Assembly (NCBI GenBank): GCA_020344295.1
Contig: CP070819.1
Coordinates: 939,648-945,265, forward strand
Source of the DNA: Dehalococcoidia bacterium
GTDB taxonomy: Bacteria; Chloroflexota; Dehalococcoidia; SZUA-161
Direction: 5' to 3'
DNA length: 5,618 bases
Below the pieces are notes generated by a model. The model had not been told where the DNA came from. It was given only the letters and a program-made list of their open reading frames with translations, and did no database searches. Below, in pieces: positions 1 through 5,397 of the stretch. Every line of letters begins with the position of its first letter. The stretch's first letter is position 1. The position numbers and the translations under genes were made by a program.

Positions 1-407
1 CGGGAACGGGTGCTTTCAGCGACGGCATCAGCGGCCTCGATCCTGGTGTTACATACCATTTCAGGGCCAAGGCTGTAGGCGACGGTACTGCCTACGGCGG
101 TGATATGACCTTTACCACCAGCTCATCAGGACCGACAGTGAGTACCAGTTCAATCAGTGGTGTAACCCCCACTTCAGCTATAATGAGCGGTACGTTAAAT
201 GATATGGGTACAGCAGGATCTGTTGATGTATCCTTTGAGTGGGGGCTCACTACAAGCTATGGCAGTGAGACTACCCCTCAAACTATCACAAGCACGGGCA
301 CATTCAGTGACACGATCGGTAGCCTTGCTCCTGACACCACGTACCATTTCAGGGCAAAGGCTGTTGGTGATGGCACGTCCTACGGCGATGACATGTCCTT
401 CACAACT
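1..407 (+). repeat. 288-bp in-frame tandem repeat (FN3-like domain units)
   Basis: A partial unit (1-119) is followed by a full unit (120-407). The period is exactly 288 bp or 96 codons: the ATG at 105 matches the ATG at 393. Over the last 38 residues of each unit I count 28 identities. DNA identity is highest in the block encoding TYHFRAKAVGDG, where most differences are at third codon positions. That indicates duplication followed by divergence under selection. More copies probably lie upstream of the window. Confidence 0.9.
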
Positions 408-995
408 CTGGGATATATTGAACTTGAGGGCATTGGATGGTGTACTTCCTGGGGATCTATCATCGATGTCTCTCTAAGTGGGAACGTGACGATGGTCGCA
501 AGAACACACGCTTCACCGGGATTCTCACTGCACATGGTCGGTAGTTTTACCATGCACACGCCAAATGGCTCGGATGAGACTGTTGATGTAGATCTGTATG
601 GAAACAGAGTGAGGTCGCTATTTTACTTGAGTCAAGAGACGACGGGGAAATCGATCAATATATCAGGAAGCTGGATCGATGCTGACTCCGGTGATTACTA
701 CATTTATGGCAGCGGCGTGTTTTCGCTTCCCAATCCCGATGGTGAAGTCCTGAAAACTGCCATGCTCTGCTTTGTCATGCTCCGAACACCTGGCGTAGAT
801 GTTCCTGATCCGGAAGGGGGTACCTTTGTAATGGATATGGAGTCTATCGTCGCCAGATTTACCAGATTGATCGATAGATTGTGGGACAGCTTGATAGGGA
901 CGGGTTTCAGGGAACTGCTCAGCAGTATCATTGCTCAATTATCTATTATGATAGCTGCGTTACGTGATGCGCTGGGAGGATCTTACATACCGTAG
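1..995 (+). CDS. FN3-like repeat surface protein, C-terminal part (5' truncated by window)
   Basis: The reading frame (first full codon at base 3) is open to the left edge, so the gene starts outside the window; the internal ATG at 105 is not the real start. What is visible: the end of one beta-sandwich repeat (to base 119), a complete 96-residue repeat (120-407), then a unique region rich in beta-type sequence (about 408-800), a Pro/Gly/Asp linker (PDPEGG, near 807-822), and a predicted amphipathic to hydrophobic helix (about 831-980) ending GGSYIP before TAG. The repeats end in the pattern TTYHFRAKAVGDG...FTT, which is typical of bacterial fibronectin type III-like domains on extracytoplasmic proteins. 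No LPxTG motif or classical transmembrane anchor is seen, so the tail helix may associate with the membrane or a partner. Substrate and function are unknown. The membrane protein gene follows after 7 nt, suggesting an operon. I am confident it is a real gene, less so about its location. Confidence 0.88.
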   Translation, partial: GTGAFSDGISGLDPGVTYHFRAKAVGDGTAYGGDMTFTTSSSGPTVSTSSISGVTPTSAIMSGTLNDMGTAGSVDVSFEWGLTTSYGSETTPQTITSTGTFSDTIGSLAPDTTYHFRAKAVGDGTSYGDDMSFTTLGYIELEGIGWCTSWGSIIDVSLSGNVTMVARTHASPGFSLHMVGSFTMHTPNGSDETVDVDLYGNRVRSLFYLSQETTGKSINISGSWIDADSGDYYIYGSGVFSLPNPDGEVLKTAMLCFVMLRTPGVDVPDPEGGTFVMDMESIVARFTRLIDRLWDSLIGTGFRELLSSIIAQLSIMIAALRDALGGSYIP

Positions 996-1002
996 GTGCA
1001 AA

Positions 1003-1608
1003 ATGGAATTAGATGCCGCTACTATTATGCTGCTACTCGCTGTGCTGATTGGGGGCGCCGCACTTGCTGCACCCTTTGTATTTATCACATTAGCAGCCTT
1101 TGTCTATTTTTGGGTTCATGCTTACCCTTGGCTTAAGATGGTGGGCAAGTGGGCAGCAAAGCCGCCGAACTTTATTGCTTTGATGACTATTTTCCTGCTG
1201 ATCTTCTTTTTTGTCGTTCTCCTAGCAGTCTTAATTCATCCGCTTATCTTCTTACTGCTTCTGCCCGCATTGATTATACTTTTACCAGCAGACCTCGCCA
1301 TAATCGTCTGGGAGATAAGGCTTATAAAGTGGTTCTTCGGCCGGCTCTCAGGCTGGATCGACAGTATCTTCTTAGCGGCCCGCCTCGAGTTCAGCAAACT
1401 CAAGATTAAAACAGATACGCTGAAAGAAGGAGGCGGCAGGGGTAAGTGGGGCGCGCTCAAGGGAGAGTTCTCAAGTGACGCAAGGAGGGTTACCGACAGG
1501 GTGTCGGGTAAAAAGGGAGGCGGATTCAGGAGCAAGCTGCAGGCACTTAGGGGCGAGTTTTCCAGCGATATCGAGAAAACCCGCGGTAAACTGTCTAGAA
1601 GGAAGTGA
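1003..1608 (+). CDS. Multi-spanning membrane protein with duplicated basic C-terminal tail, unknown function
   Basis: A 201-residue protein I do not recognise as a named family. Residues 6-44 are strongly hydrophobic (probably two passes), and residues 57-104 form a second long hydrophobic block, again probably two passes split around HP (79-80). Residues 105-130 are an amphipathic stretch (WEIRLIKWFFGRL). Residues 131-201 are soluble, Lys/Arg/Gly-rich and contain two copies of AL(K/R)GEFSSD, at 151-159 and 181-189. By the positive-inside rule the tail should be cytoplasmic. I chose ATG 1003 because the sequence turns hydrophobic right after it and a weak AGGTG lies 4 nt upstream. The frame is also open from GTG 964 and ATG 967, which would overlap the previous gene and add 12-13 hydrophilic residues. 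A strong GGGAGGA at 974-980 is 22 nt from ATG 1003, so the start is not settled. It sits 7 nt after the FN3 gene and 5 nt before the small gene. It may anchor the other two products. Confidence 0.85.
   Translation: MELDAATIMLLLAVLIGGAALAAPFVFITLAAFVYFWVHAYPWLKMVGKWAAKPPNFIALMTIFLLIFFFVVLLAVLIHPLIFLLLLPALIILLPADLAIIVWEIRLIKWFFGRLSGWIDSIFLAARLEFSKLKIKTDTLKEGGGRGKWGALKGEFSSDARRVTDRVSGKKGGGFRSKLQALRGEFSSDIEKTRGKLSRRK
1429..1605 (+). repeat. Duplicated tail module (ALKGEFSSD) in the membrane protein
   Basis: Two imperfect in-frame copies lie in the C-terminal tail. Each begins with a triple glycine (codons from 1429 and 1516) and contains AL(K/R)GEFSSD, cores at 1453-1479 and 1543-1569, followed by a basic helical segment and a serine. 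Core spacing is 90 bp (30 codons). The motif is better conserved in protein than in DNA, which suggests it is functionally retained, perhaps as a binding peptide used twice. Confidence 0.8.
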
Positions 1609-1613
1609 TTAAC

Positions 1614-1772
1614 ATGGGTTGGAGAGACAGGCTGATCATGAAAATGATGGGCAACAAGCTTGTGATCAAGATATTCAGCAATCCCACAGTCCTCAAAATA
1701 ATGATGTGGGAAGCACAAGTAATCATGTCCATCATATCCCTGTTCAGGGGGAAGAAAGAGGCAACAGACTGA
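1614..1772 (+). CDS. 52-residue basic amphipathic small protein
   Basis: ATG 1614 to TGA 1770-1772 encodes 52 residues, beginning MGWRDRLIMKMMGNK and ending FRGKKEATD. The best support is the ribosome binding site: AAGGAAGTGAT at 1599-1609 differs at one base from AAGGAGGTGAT, and it overlaps the stop of the membrane protein gene, with the start 5 nt after that stop. The product is Met/Ile/Lys-rich. Residues 15-21 and 25-44 look like amphipathic or weakly hydrophobic helices around an NPTVLKIM segment, flanked by basic ends. That would suit a peripheral membrane peptide or a small partner of the upstream membrane protein. There is no signal peptide and no recognisable family. It is easily missed by length cut-offs. 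Function unknown. Confidence 0.75.
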   Translation: MGWRDRLIMKMMGNKLVIKIFSNPTVLKIMMWEAQVIMSIISLFRGKKEATD

Positions 1773-1875
1773 CTATAATTGTGATCTGATATCTGCCTGT
1801 CACCGATCGACTAGGCTGGCACCATGGCTTCTTTGATATGAATCTGTTAGCTCGTTGACTACCGTCACCAAAGAT

Positions 1876-1905
1876 TTGAATAACAGCGCTGTTTATGGCT
1901 ATAAT
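1876..1905 (+). promoter_or_regulatory. Sigma-70-type promoter for tRNA-Ser
   Basis: TTGAAT (1876-1881) and a perfect TATAAT (1900-1905) are separated by 18 bp. The expected start of transcription, near 1912, is about 7 nt before the mature tRNA 5' end, as is usual for a stable RNA gene. The spacer contains a perfect palindrome, listed separately. Confidence 0.7.
1882..1893. repeat. Perfect 12-bp palindrome in the tRNA promoter spacer
   Basis: AACAGCGCTGTT is its own reverse complement and lies wholly between the -35 and -10 boxes. A dyad there is where a repressor or a spacer-distorting activator could bind. It may also be chance. No second copy was noticed in the window. Confidence 0.45.
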
Positions 1906-1918
1906 AATCGCAAGGACC

Positions 1919-2010
1919 GGAGGGATCGCATAGTGGTTTAGTGCGGCCGCCTGCTAAGCGGTTAGGGGGGGAAACCCCTCTCATGGGTTCGAATCCCATT
2001 CCCTCCGCCA
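1919..2010 (+). tRNA. tRNA-Ser (anticodon GCU)
   Basis: A 92-nt class II tRNA. The acceptor stem GGAGGGA/TCCCTCC pairs perfectly over 7 bp, with discriminator G and an encoded CCA (2008-2010). The anticodon stem GCCGC/GCGGT encloses loop CTGCTAA, with anticodon GCT at 1953-1955, reading AGC and AGU serine codons. A long variable arm (AGGGG...CCCCT) follows, as expected for serine, and then a perfect T arm ATGGG-TTCGAAT-CCCAT. The D arm is short (GCA/TGC) with a GG in its loop. Residue 36 is U, so A37 is expected to carry t6A rather than the MiaA/MiaB modification. Confidence 0.97.
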
Positions 2011-2028
2011 ACTGAGTTTATAATACTG

Positions 2029-2050
2029 AGCCCTATGGGGGGCTTTTTTT
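2029..2050 (+). terminator. Intrinsic terminator after tRNA-Ser
   Basis: AGCCC (2029-2033) pairs with GGGCT (2040-2044) around a 6-nt loop, followed directly by a run of seven T (2044-2050). It lies 18 nt past the CCA end and should stop the tRNA transcript before miaB. Confidence 0.8.
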
Positions 2051-2067
2051 ATGCCAGCGTGCATAAG

Positions 2068-2096
2068 TTCTGTGAGTATGTTATGTCTGATATAAT
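2068..2096 (+). promoter_or_regulatory. Extended -10 promoter for miaB
   Basis: TGATATAAT (2088-2096) is a perfect extended -10 element (TGn plus TATAAT). At a 17-bp spacing the -35 position is TTCTGT (2068-2073), a poor match, which extended -10 promoters tolerate. The predicted start near 2103 leaves a leader of about 45 nt before the miaB ATG. The terminator just upstream separates this unit from the tRNA. Confidence 0.65.
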
Positions 2097-2107
2097 CGTG
2101 GTGAGAG

Positions 2108-2125
2108 CGTATTTAATCAAATACG
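2108..2125 (+). other. Small hairpin in the miaB leader
   Basis: CGTATTT (2108-2114) and AAATACG (2119-2125) form a 7-bp stem with a 4-nt AATC loop, placed a few bases after the predicted transcription start. It ends before the weak ribosome binding site AGAAG (2136-2140). It could stabilise the 5' end or be a dyad operator. The AT-rich stem is weak as RNA. Confidence 0.4.
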
Positions 2126-2147
2126 GGAGCAGATTAGAAGATATAGC

Positions 2148-3422
2148 ATGTCTCGATATCACATCTGGTCGATCGGCTGCCAAATGAATAAAGCGTATGC
2201 CGAGCAGTTGTCGATAGATTTAGAGCAGCAGGGCTATAGTACTGCAGGGGCCATAGAGGAAGCCGATCTCATAGTTATCAATACCTGCGTCGTACGTCAG
2301 AGTGCTGAAAACCGCGTTCTTCATAAGTTGGAATCGCTAGTGTCGCTCAAGAGATCCCGACCGGACATGATTCTAGCGCTATCCGGTTGTATAGTTGACA
2401 CCGATGTAACTGATCTAAAACGCCGTTTTCCCCATGTTGACTTGTTCCTTAAGCCCGGGGAATCAGCCGAGCTTCTGAAATTGGCTGGCTCTCGGATTTC
2501 AGTGGAGGGGTACCGTGTCGTCTGTCGGCGGTATTCACCGACTGCTTTTATCACTATTATAGAAGGCTGTGATAACTTCTGCTCATATTGTATCGTTCCC
2601 TATCGGCGTGGTCGTGAGAAGAGCAGGTCTTTGCAGGAGATAGAAGCACAGATAGAAACCTTGACTGAAAAGGGGGTTAAGGAGATAACGCTTCTGGGGC
2701 AGAATGTGGATTCCTATGGACATGACCTCCCGGGAAGTCCCGATCTTGCGGATTTACTTCAGGAACTGAATACAGTGGAAGGACTCATGCGGATTCGATT
2801 TCTGACCTCACATCCCAAGGATATGACCCTGAAGCTTCTCCGGTCTGTGGCCTCACTGGACAAGGTCTGTGAGTCCATAAGCCTGCCTGTTCAGGCCGGT
2901 GACGATCGAATTCTACAGCTAATGGGCAGGGGCTATACTGTTCGGAGTTACTATGAATTGATTGGGATTATTCGCGACTCCATACCAGATGTGGCAATAT
3001 CTACGGATGTCATTGTCGGATTTCCGGGGGAGTCCGAGCAGCAGTTTAAAGGAACATTGAATTTACTCGCTGATATCAGGTTCGATACCGTCCATGTCGC
3101 TGCCTACTCACCGCGACCGGGTACACAAGCGGCGACGGTGTTTGAAGACAAACTGCCCTTACATGAGAAACGCAGGCGGCTGCAGGAAGTCGAGGAACTG
3201 CAAAAGGATATTGCTACTGAGATTAATGCCAGACTCGTAGGAAGTTCCGTTGAAGTGCTTGTGGACGGAAGAAAGGGCGAGAGGTGGTATGGGCGTACCC
3301 GAACCGGAAAGCTTGTGTTTTTCGACGATAACATCGACCGCACGGGGCAACTGGTTGTAGTGGATGTTAGGAAAACCAGTGCCTGGTCTCTTCAAGGGGA
3401 GCTCAAGCCAGAAAGGATATGA
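2148..3422 (+). CDS. miaB: tRNA-2-methylthio-N6-dimethylallyladenosine synthase MiaB
   Basis: This radical SAM methylthiotransferase adds a methylthio group at C2 of i6A37 in tRNAs reading UNN codons, giving ms2i6A and improving decoding. At 424 residues it is slightly shorter than many homologues. The N-terminal MTTase domain (about 3-105) has the three auxiliary-cluster cysteines C11 (GCQMN), C47 (NTCVVR) and C81 (SGC). The radical SAM domain (about 132-355) has the CX3CX2C motif C141/C145/C148, then LLGQNVDSYG (182-191), TSHPKD (220-225), DVIVGFPGE (287-295) and YSPRPGT (320-326). A TRAM RNA-binding domain fills about 358-420. GQNVDSYG and the CQMN motif favour MiaB over MtaB and RimO. Odd points are LPVQAGDD (246-253) where most have LPVQSGSD, and AYAEQ after CQMNK where many have xSE; both look like lineage variants. 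The start is ATG with weak AGAAG 7 nt upstream. It is convergent with dapA, 29 bp apart. Confidence 0.95.
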   Translation: MSRYHIWSIGCQMNKAYAEQLSIDLEQQGYSTAGAIEEADLIVINTCVVRQSAENRVLHKLESLVSLKRSRPDMILALSGCIVDTDVTDLKRRFPHVDLFLKPGESAELLKLAGSRISVEGYRVVCRRYSPTAFITIIEGCDNFCSYCIVPYRRGREKSRSLQEIEAQIETLTEKGVKEITLLGQNVDSYGHDLPGSPDLADLLQELNTVEGLMRIRFLTSHPKDMTLKLLRSVASLDKVCESISLPVQAGDDRILQLMGRGYTVRSYYELIGIIRDSIPDVAISTDVIVGFPGESEQQFKGTLNLLADIRFDTVHVAAYSPRPGTQAATVFEDKLPLHEKRRRLQEVEELQKDIATEINARLVGSSVEVLVDGRKGERWYGRTRTGKLVFFDDNIDRTGQLVVVDVRKTSAWSLQGELKPERI

Positions 3423-3451
3423 AGGCGGCTGTCTCCCAGGTAGATAATAGG

Positions 3452-4345
3452 CTAATCAAGCGGAAGGTCGATTTGCAGGCTGCTCAGTGCCTTCTCTATT
3501 ATCTTGGCTGAGCTCTCATCGGGCGGTGTAAGTGGCAGACGGGTATCCCCCACACGAAAACCAACGCGGTTCAAGGCGTATTTTATAGGTACAGGGTTGG
3601 AGACAACAGACATCGCGCTGAACAGTGGCAGCAGTGAGCGATGGATCTGTGCCGCTCTATCCATTCTTCCTTCAACGACGTTAGTGATCATTTCCTGCAT
3701 CTGTCTGCCGACCAAATGCGATGAGACGCTGATAACGCCGTAACCTCCGAGTGACAGGATTGGCAGTGTGTCGTTGTCGTTGCCACTGTAGACGAGAAAG
3801 CTGTCTCCGGTGCCGTCAATAATTCTGGAAATCTGGTCCAGATTCCCGCTGGCTTCCTTTGTACCGACAATGTTATCGATTTCGCTCAGCTTGATAGTGG
3901 TCTCCGCTGAGATGCTGACAACCGTTCGTGCCGGCACGTTATAGAGGATGCAGGGCAAACTAGTGCTCTCGGCAACAGTCCTGAAATGACGGTATATGCC
4001 TTCCTGCGAAGGCCTGTTATAGTAGGGAACCACGAGTAAACAGGCGTCGACTCCGATTCGCTCCGCCTCTTTTGTGGTAGCTATGGCCTCTGCCGTGCTG
4101 TTACTCCCTGTGCCGGCAACGATTGTCCCTTTATCGCCAATAGCCGATTTAACCTCGGCGAAGAGACGCACCTCTTCCTCGCGGATGAGTGTAGGGGATT
4201 CGCCGGTGGTGCCTACTACAACAACGCCATCGCTGCCCGATTCAATCAGTGCTCTCGCCAGCTTCTGGGCCTGCTCGTAATCTACTTCCCCCCTCTCATT
4301 GAAAGGGGTCACCATAGCTGTGAGTAAACGGCCTAGTTCTGTCAA
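3452..4345 (-). CDS. dapA: 4-hydroxy-tetrahydrodipicolinate synthase (DapA)
   Basis: A cytosolic class I aldolase that condenses pyruvate with L-aspartate 4-semialdehyde, the first step committed to diaminopimelate and lysine. At 297 residues it is full length for a TIM-barrel DapA. The Schiff-base lysine is K163 (GTKEASG). The catalytic triad is T46 (GTTGES), Y109 (PYYN) and Y135 (YNVPARTV), and R140 binds the semialdehyde carboxylate. The start is TTG (4343-4345), with AAGGAG at 4354-4359, 8 nt upstream. The next ATG (4315) would remove the first strand before AMVTPF, so TTG is preferred. At the positions that bind feedback lysine in E. coli DapA, Asn82, Glu86 and Tyr108 are kept, but Ala49, His53 and His56 are replaced by Pro51, Arg55 and Glu58, suggesting weak or no lysine inhibition. 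It lies 20 nt after asd and is last in the operon. Other aldolases of the superfamily are unlikely given the motifs and neighbours. Confidence 0.95.
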   Translation of the reverse strand: MTELGRLLTAMVTPFNERGEVDYEQAQKLARALIESGSDGVVVVGTTGESPTLIREEEVRLFAEVKSAIGDKGTIVAGTGSNSTAEAIATTKEAERIGVDACLLVVPYYNRPSQEGIYRHFRTVAESTSLPCILYNVPARTVVSISAETTIKLSEIDNIVGTKEASGNLDQISRIIDGTGDSFLVYSGNDNDTLPILSLGGYGVISVSSHLVGRQMQEMITNVVEGRMDRAAQIHRSLLPLFSAMSVVSNPVPIKYALNRVGFRVGDTRLPLTPPDESSAKIIEKALSSLQIDLPLD

Positions 4346-4353
4346 TTGTTATT

Positions 4354-4359
4354 CTCCTT
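4354..4359 (-). promoter_or_regulatory. Ribosome binding site that fixes the dapA TTG start
   Basis: AAGGAG on the minus strand lies in the 20-nt asd-dapA gap, 8 nt before the TTG codon at 4345-4343. No ATG lies at a comparable distance, so this site decides the non-ATG start. Confidence 0.75.
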
Positions 4360-4365
4360 CTAAGC

Positions 4366-5397
4366 TCAGATAGTGCCGTTTGAGACGAGTAATTCGGCTA
4401 TCTGGACAGCATTTAGTGCTGCACCTTTTCTCAGGTTATCGGCAACTACCCACATTGCCAGCCCGTTAGGATGTGAGACATCGCGACGTATTCGTCCAAC
4501 GAATACCTCGTCTGTCCCGGCTGCTGACCACGGATGTGGGTAGAGGCTGATCGATGGATCATCCAGCACCTTGACACCGGGGGCATCGGCTAGGATGCTT
4601 CGTGCTTCCTCCGGGCTCATTGGACTACTGAATTCAACATGGATGGCCTCACTGTGTGCGGCAACCACCGGAACGCGGACACAGGTCGCAGATACAGCTA
4701 TGTATTCATCGTGCATGATTTTCCTGGTCTCATGGATCATCTTCCATTCTTCTCTGGTGTAGCCATCGTCGAGAAACACGTCGATCTCGGGAAGCAAATT
4801 GAATGCAATCTGATGAGCGTAGACATGTGGTAGAGCGCTCTTTCCCTCAAGGACGAGCTTGGTCTGGTTGTTGAGCTCATCGACAGCGGCTGACCCCGTA
4901 CCCGATACCGACTGATAAGTATCGACTATGATACGCTTGATCGGATTCACCTTGTGCAGAGGATACAGTACGACCACCATTTGGATAGTGGAGCAATTAG
5001 GGTTGGCTATGATACCTTCGTGATGCTCCAGGTCCTCGGGATTCACCTCAGGGACCACAAGGGGCACTTTGGGATCCATCCGAAAGGCAGCACTGTTGTC
5101 CACCACAACCGCTCCCCTCTTTGCTGCAATGGGAGCGAACTGTTTACTCACCTCGCCGCCTGCAGAGAACAGCGCTATATCTACAGGATCGAAGGAGTGC
5201 GGTGACAGCTCCTCGACCTCAATCTCGCGATGATTGACATACATCTTCTTTCCCGCCGACCTGTCTGAGGCAAGCAGATGCACGGAGGCCATAGGGAATT
5301 CCCGCTGCTCCAGAATCTTAATGAACTCTTGTCCTACGAGTCCAGTAGCACCGACTATAGCAGTATGGTATTTTCGCATCACTACAGCCCCTAGCAT
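4366..5397 (-). CDS. asd: Aspartate-semialdehyde dehydrogenase
   Basis: Reduces L-aspartyl 4-phosphate with NADPH to L-aspartate 4-semialdehyde, the branch-point precursor of lysine/diaminopimelate, threonine and methionine. The 343-residue length is normal. The N-terminal Rossmann fold has GATGLVG (16-22). The catalytic cysteine is C135 (ANPNCST) and the general base H248 (RVPVVAAHSE), with Q162 (YQSVSGTG) and R241 for substrate binding. The C-terminal signature ADNLRKGAALNAVQIAE is intact. Two starts are possible. ATG 5397 lies inside the end of dapB (ATGCTAG) with GGAGG 7 nt upstream (5405-5409). ATG 5379 begins MRKYHTAIVG, nearer the usual family N-terminus, with only a weak AGGGG upstream. 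I keep 5397 because of the better ribosome binding site; it implies translational coupling to dapB. It sits between dapB and dapA, whose product uses the semialdehyde directly. Confidence 0.95.
   Translation of the reverse strand: MLGAVVMRKYHTAIVGATGLVGQEFIKILEQREFPMASVHLLASDRSAGKKMYVNHREIEVEELSPHSFDPVDIALFSAGGEVSKQFAPIAAKRGAVVVDNSAAFRMDPKVPLVVPEVNPEDLEHHEGIIANPNCSTIQMVVVLYPLHKVNPIKRIIVDTYQSVSGTGSAAVDELNNQTKLVLEGKSALPHVYAHQIAFNLLPEIDVFLDDGYTREEWKMIHETRKIMHDEYIAVSATCVRVPVVAAHSEAIHVEFSSPMSPEEARSILADAPGVKVLDDPSISLYPHPWSAAGTDEVFVGRIRRDVSHPNGLAMWVVADNLRKGAALNAVQIAELLVSNGTI

Noticed and set aside
105..107. ATG 105 as the start of the FN3-repeat gene
   Set aside because: It lies within the last strand of a repeat unit, the frame is open upstream with matching repeat sequence, and no ribosome binding site precedes it.
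1236..1718. 160-codon open frame on the minus strand, opposite the membrane protein gene and the small gene
   Set aside because: It is a shadow of the hydrophobic plus-strand genes: no ribosome binding site, low-complexity Ser/Leu/Pro composition and no family resemblance.
1795..1816. Hairpin GCCTGTC/GAC(T)AGGC after the small gene, as a terminator for the three-gene unit
   Set aside because: The stem has a bulge and no T-run follows, so it is not an intrinsic terminator. The end of that transcript is not evident.
1855..1860. TTGACT as the -35 box of the tRNA promoter
   Set aside because: It is 39 bp from the TATAAT, too far to pair with it, and no good -10 box lies at 16-18 bp.
1919..2010. 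tRNA-Ser as an integration (att) site for the neighbouring unknown genes
   Set aside because: No second copy of the tRNA 3' end, no integrase and no composition break were seen in the window.
3419..3511. 30-codon frame starting in an ATGA overlap with the miaB stop
   Set aside because: The ribosome binding site is only 2 nt from the ATG, the frame runs antisense into dapA, and the peptide has no recognisable features.
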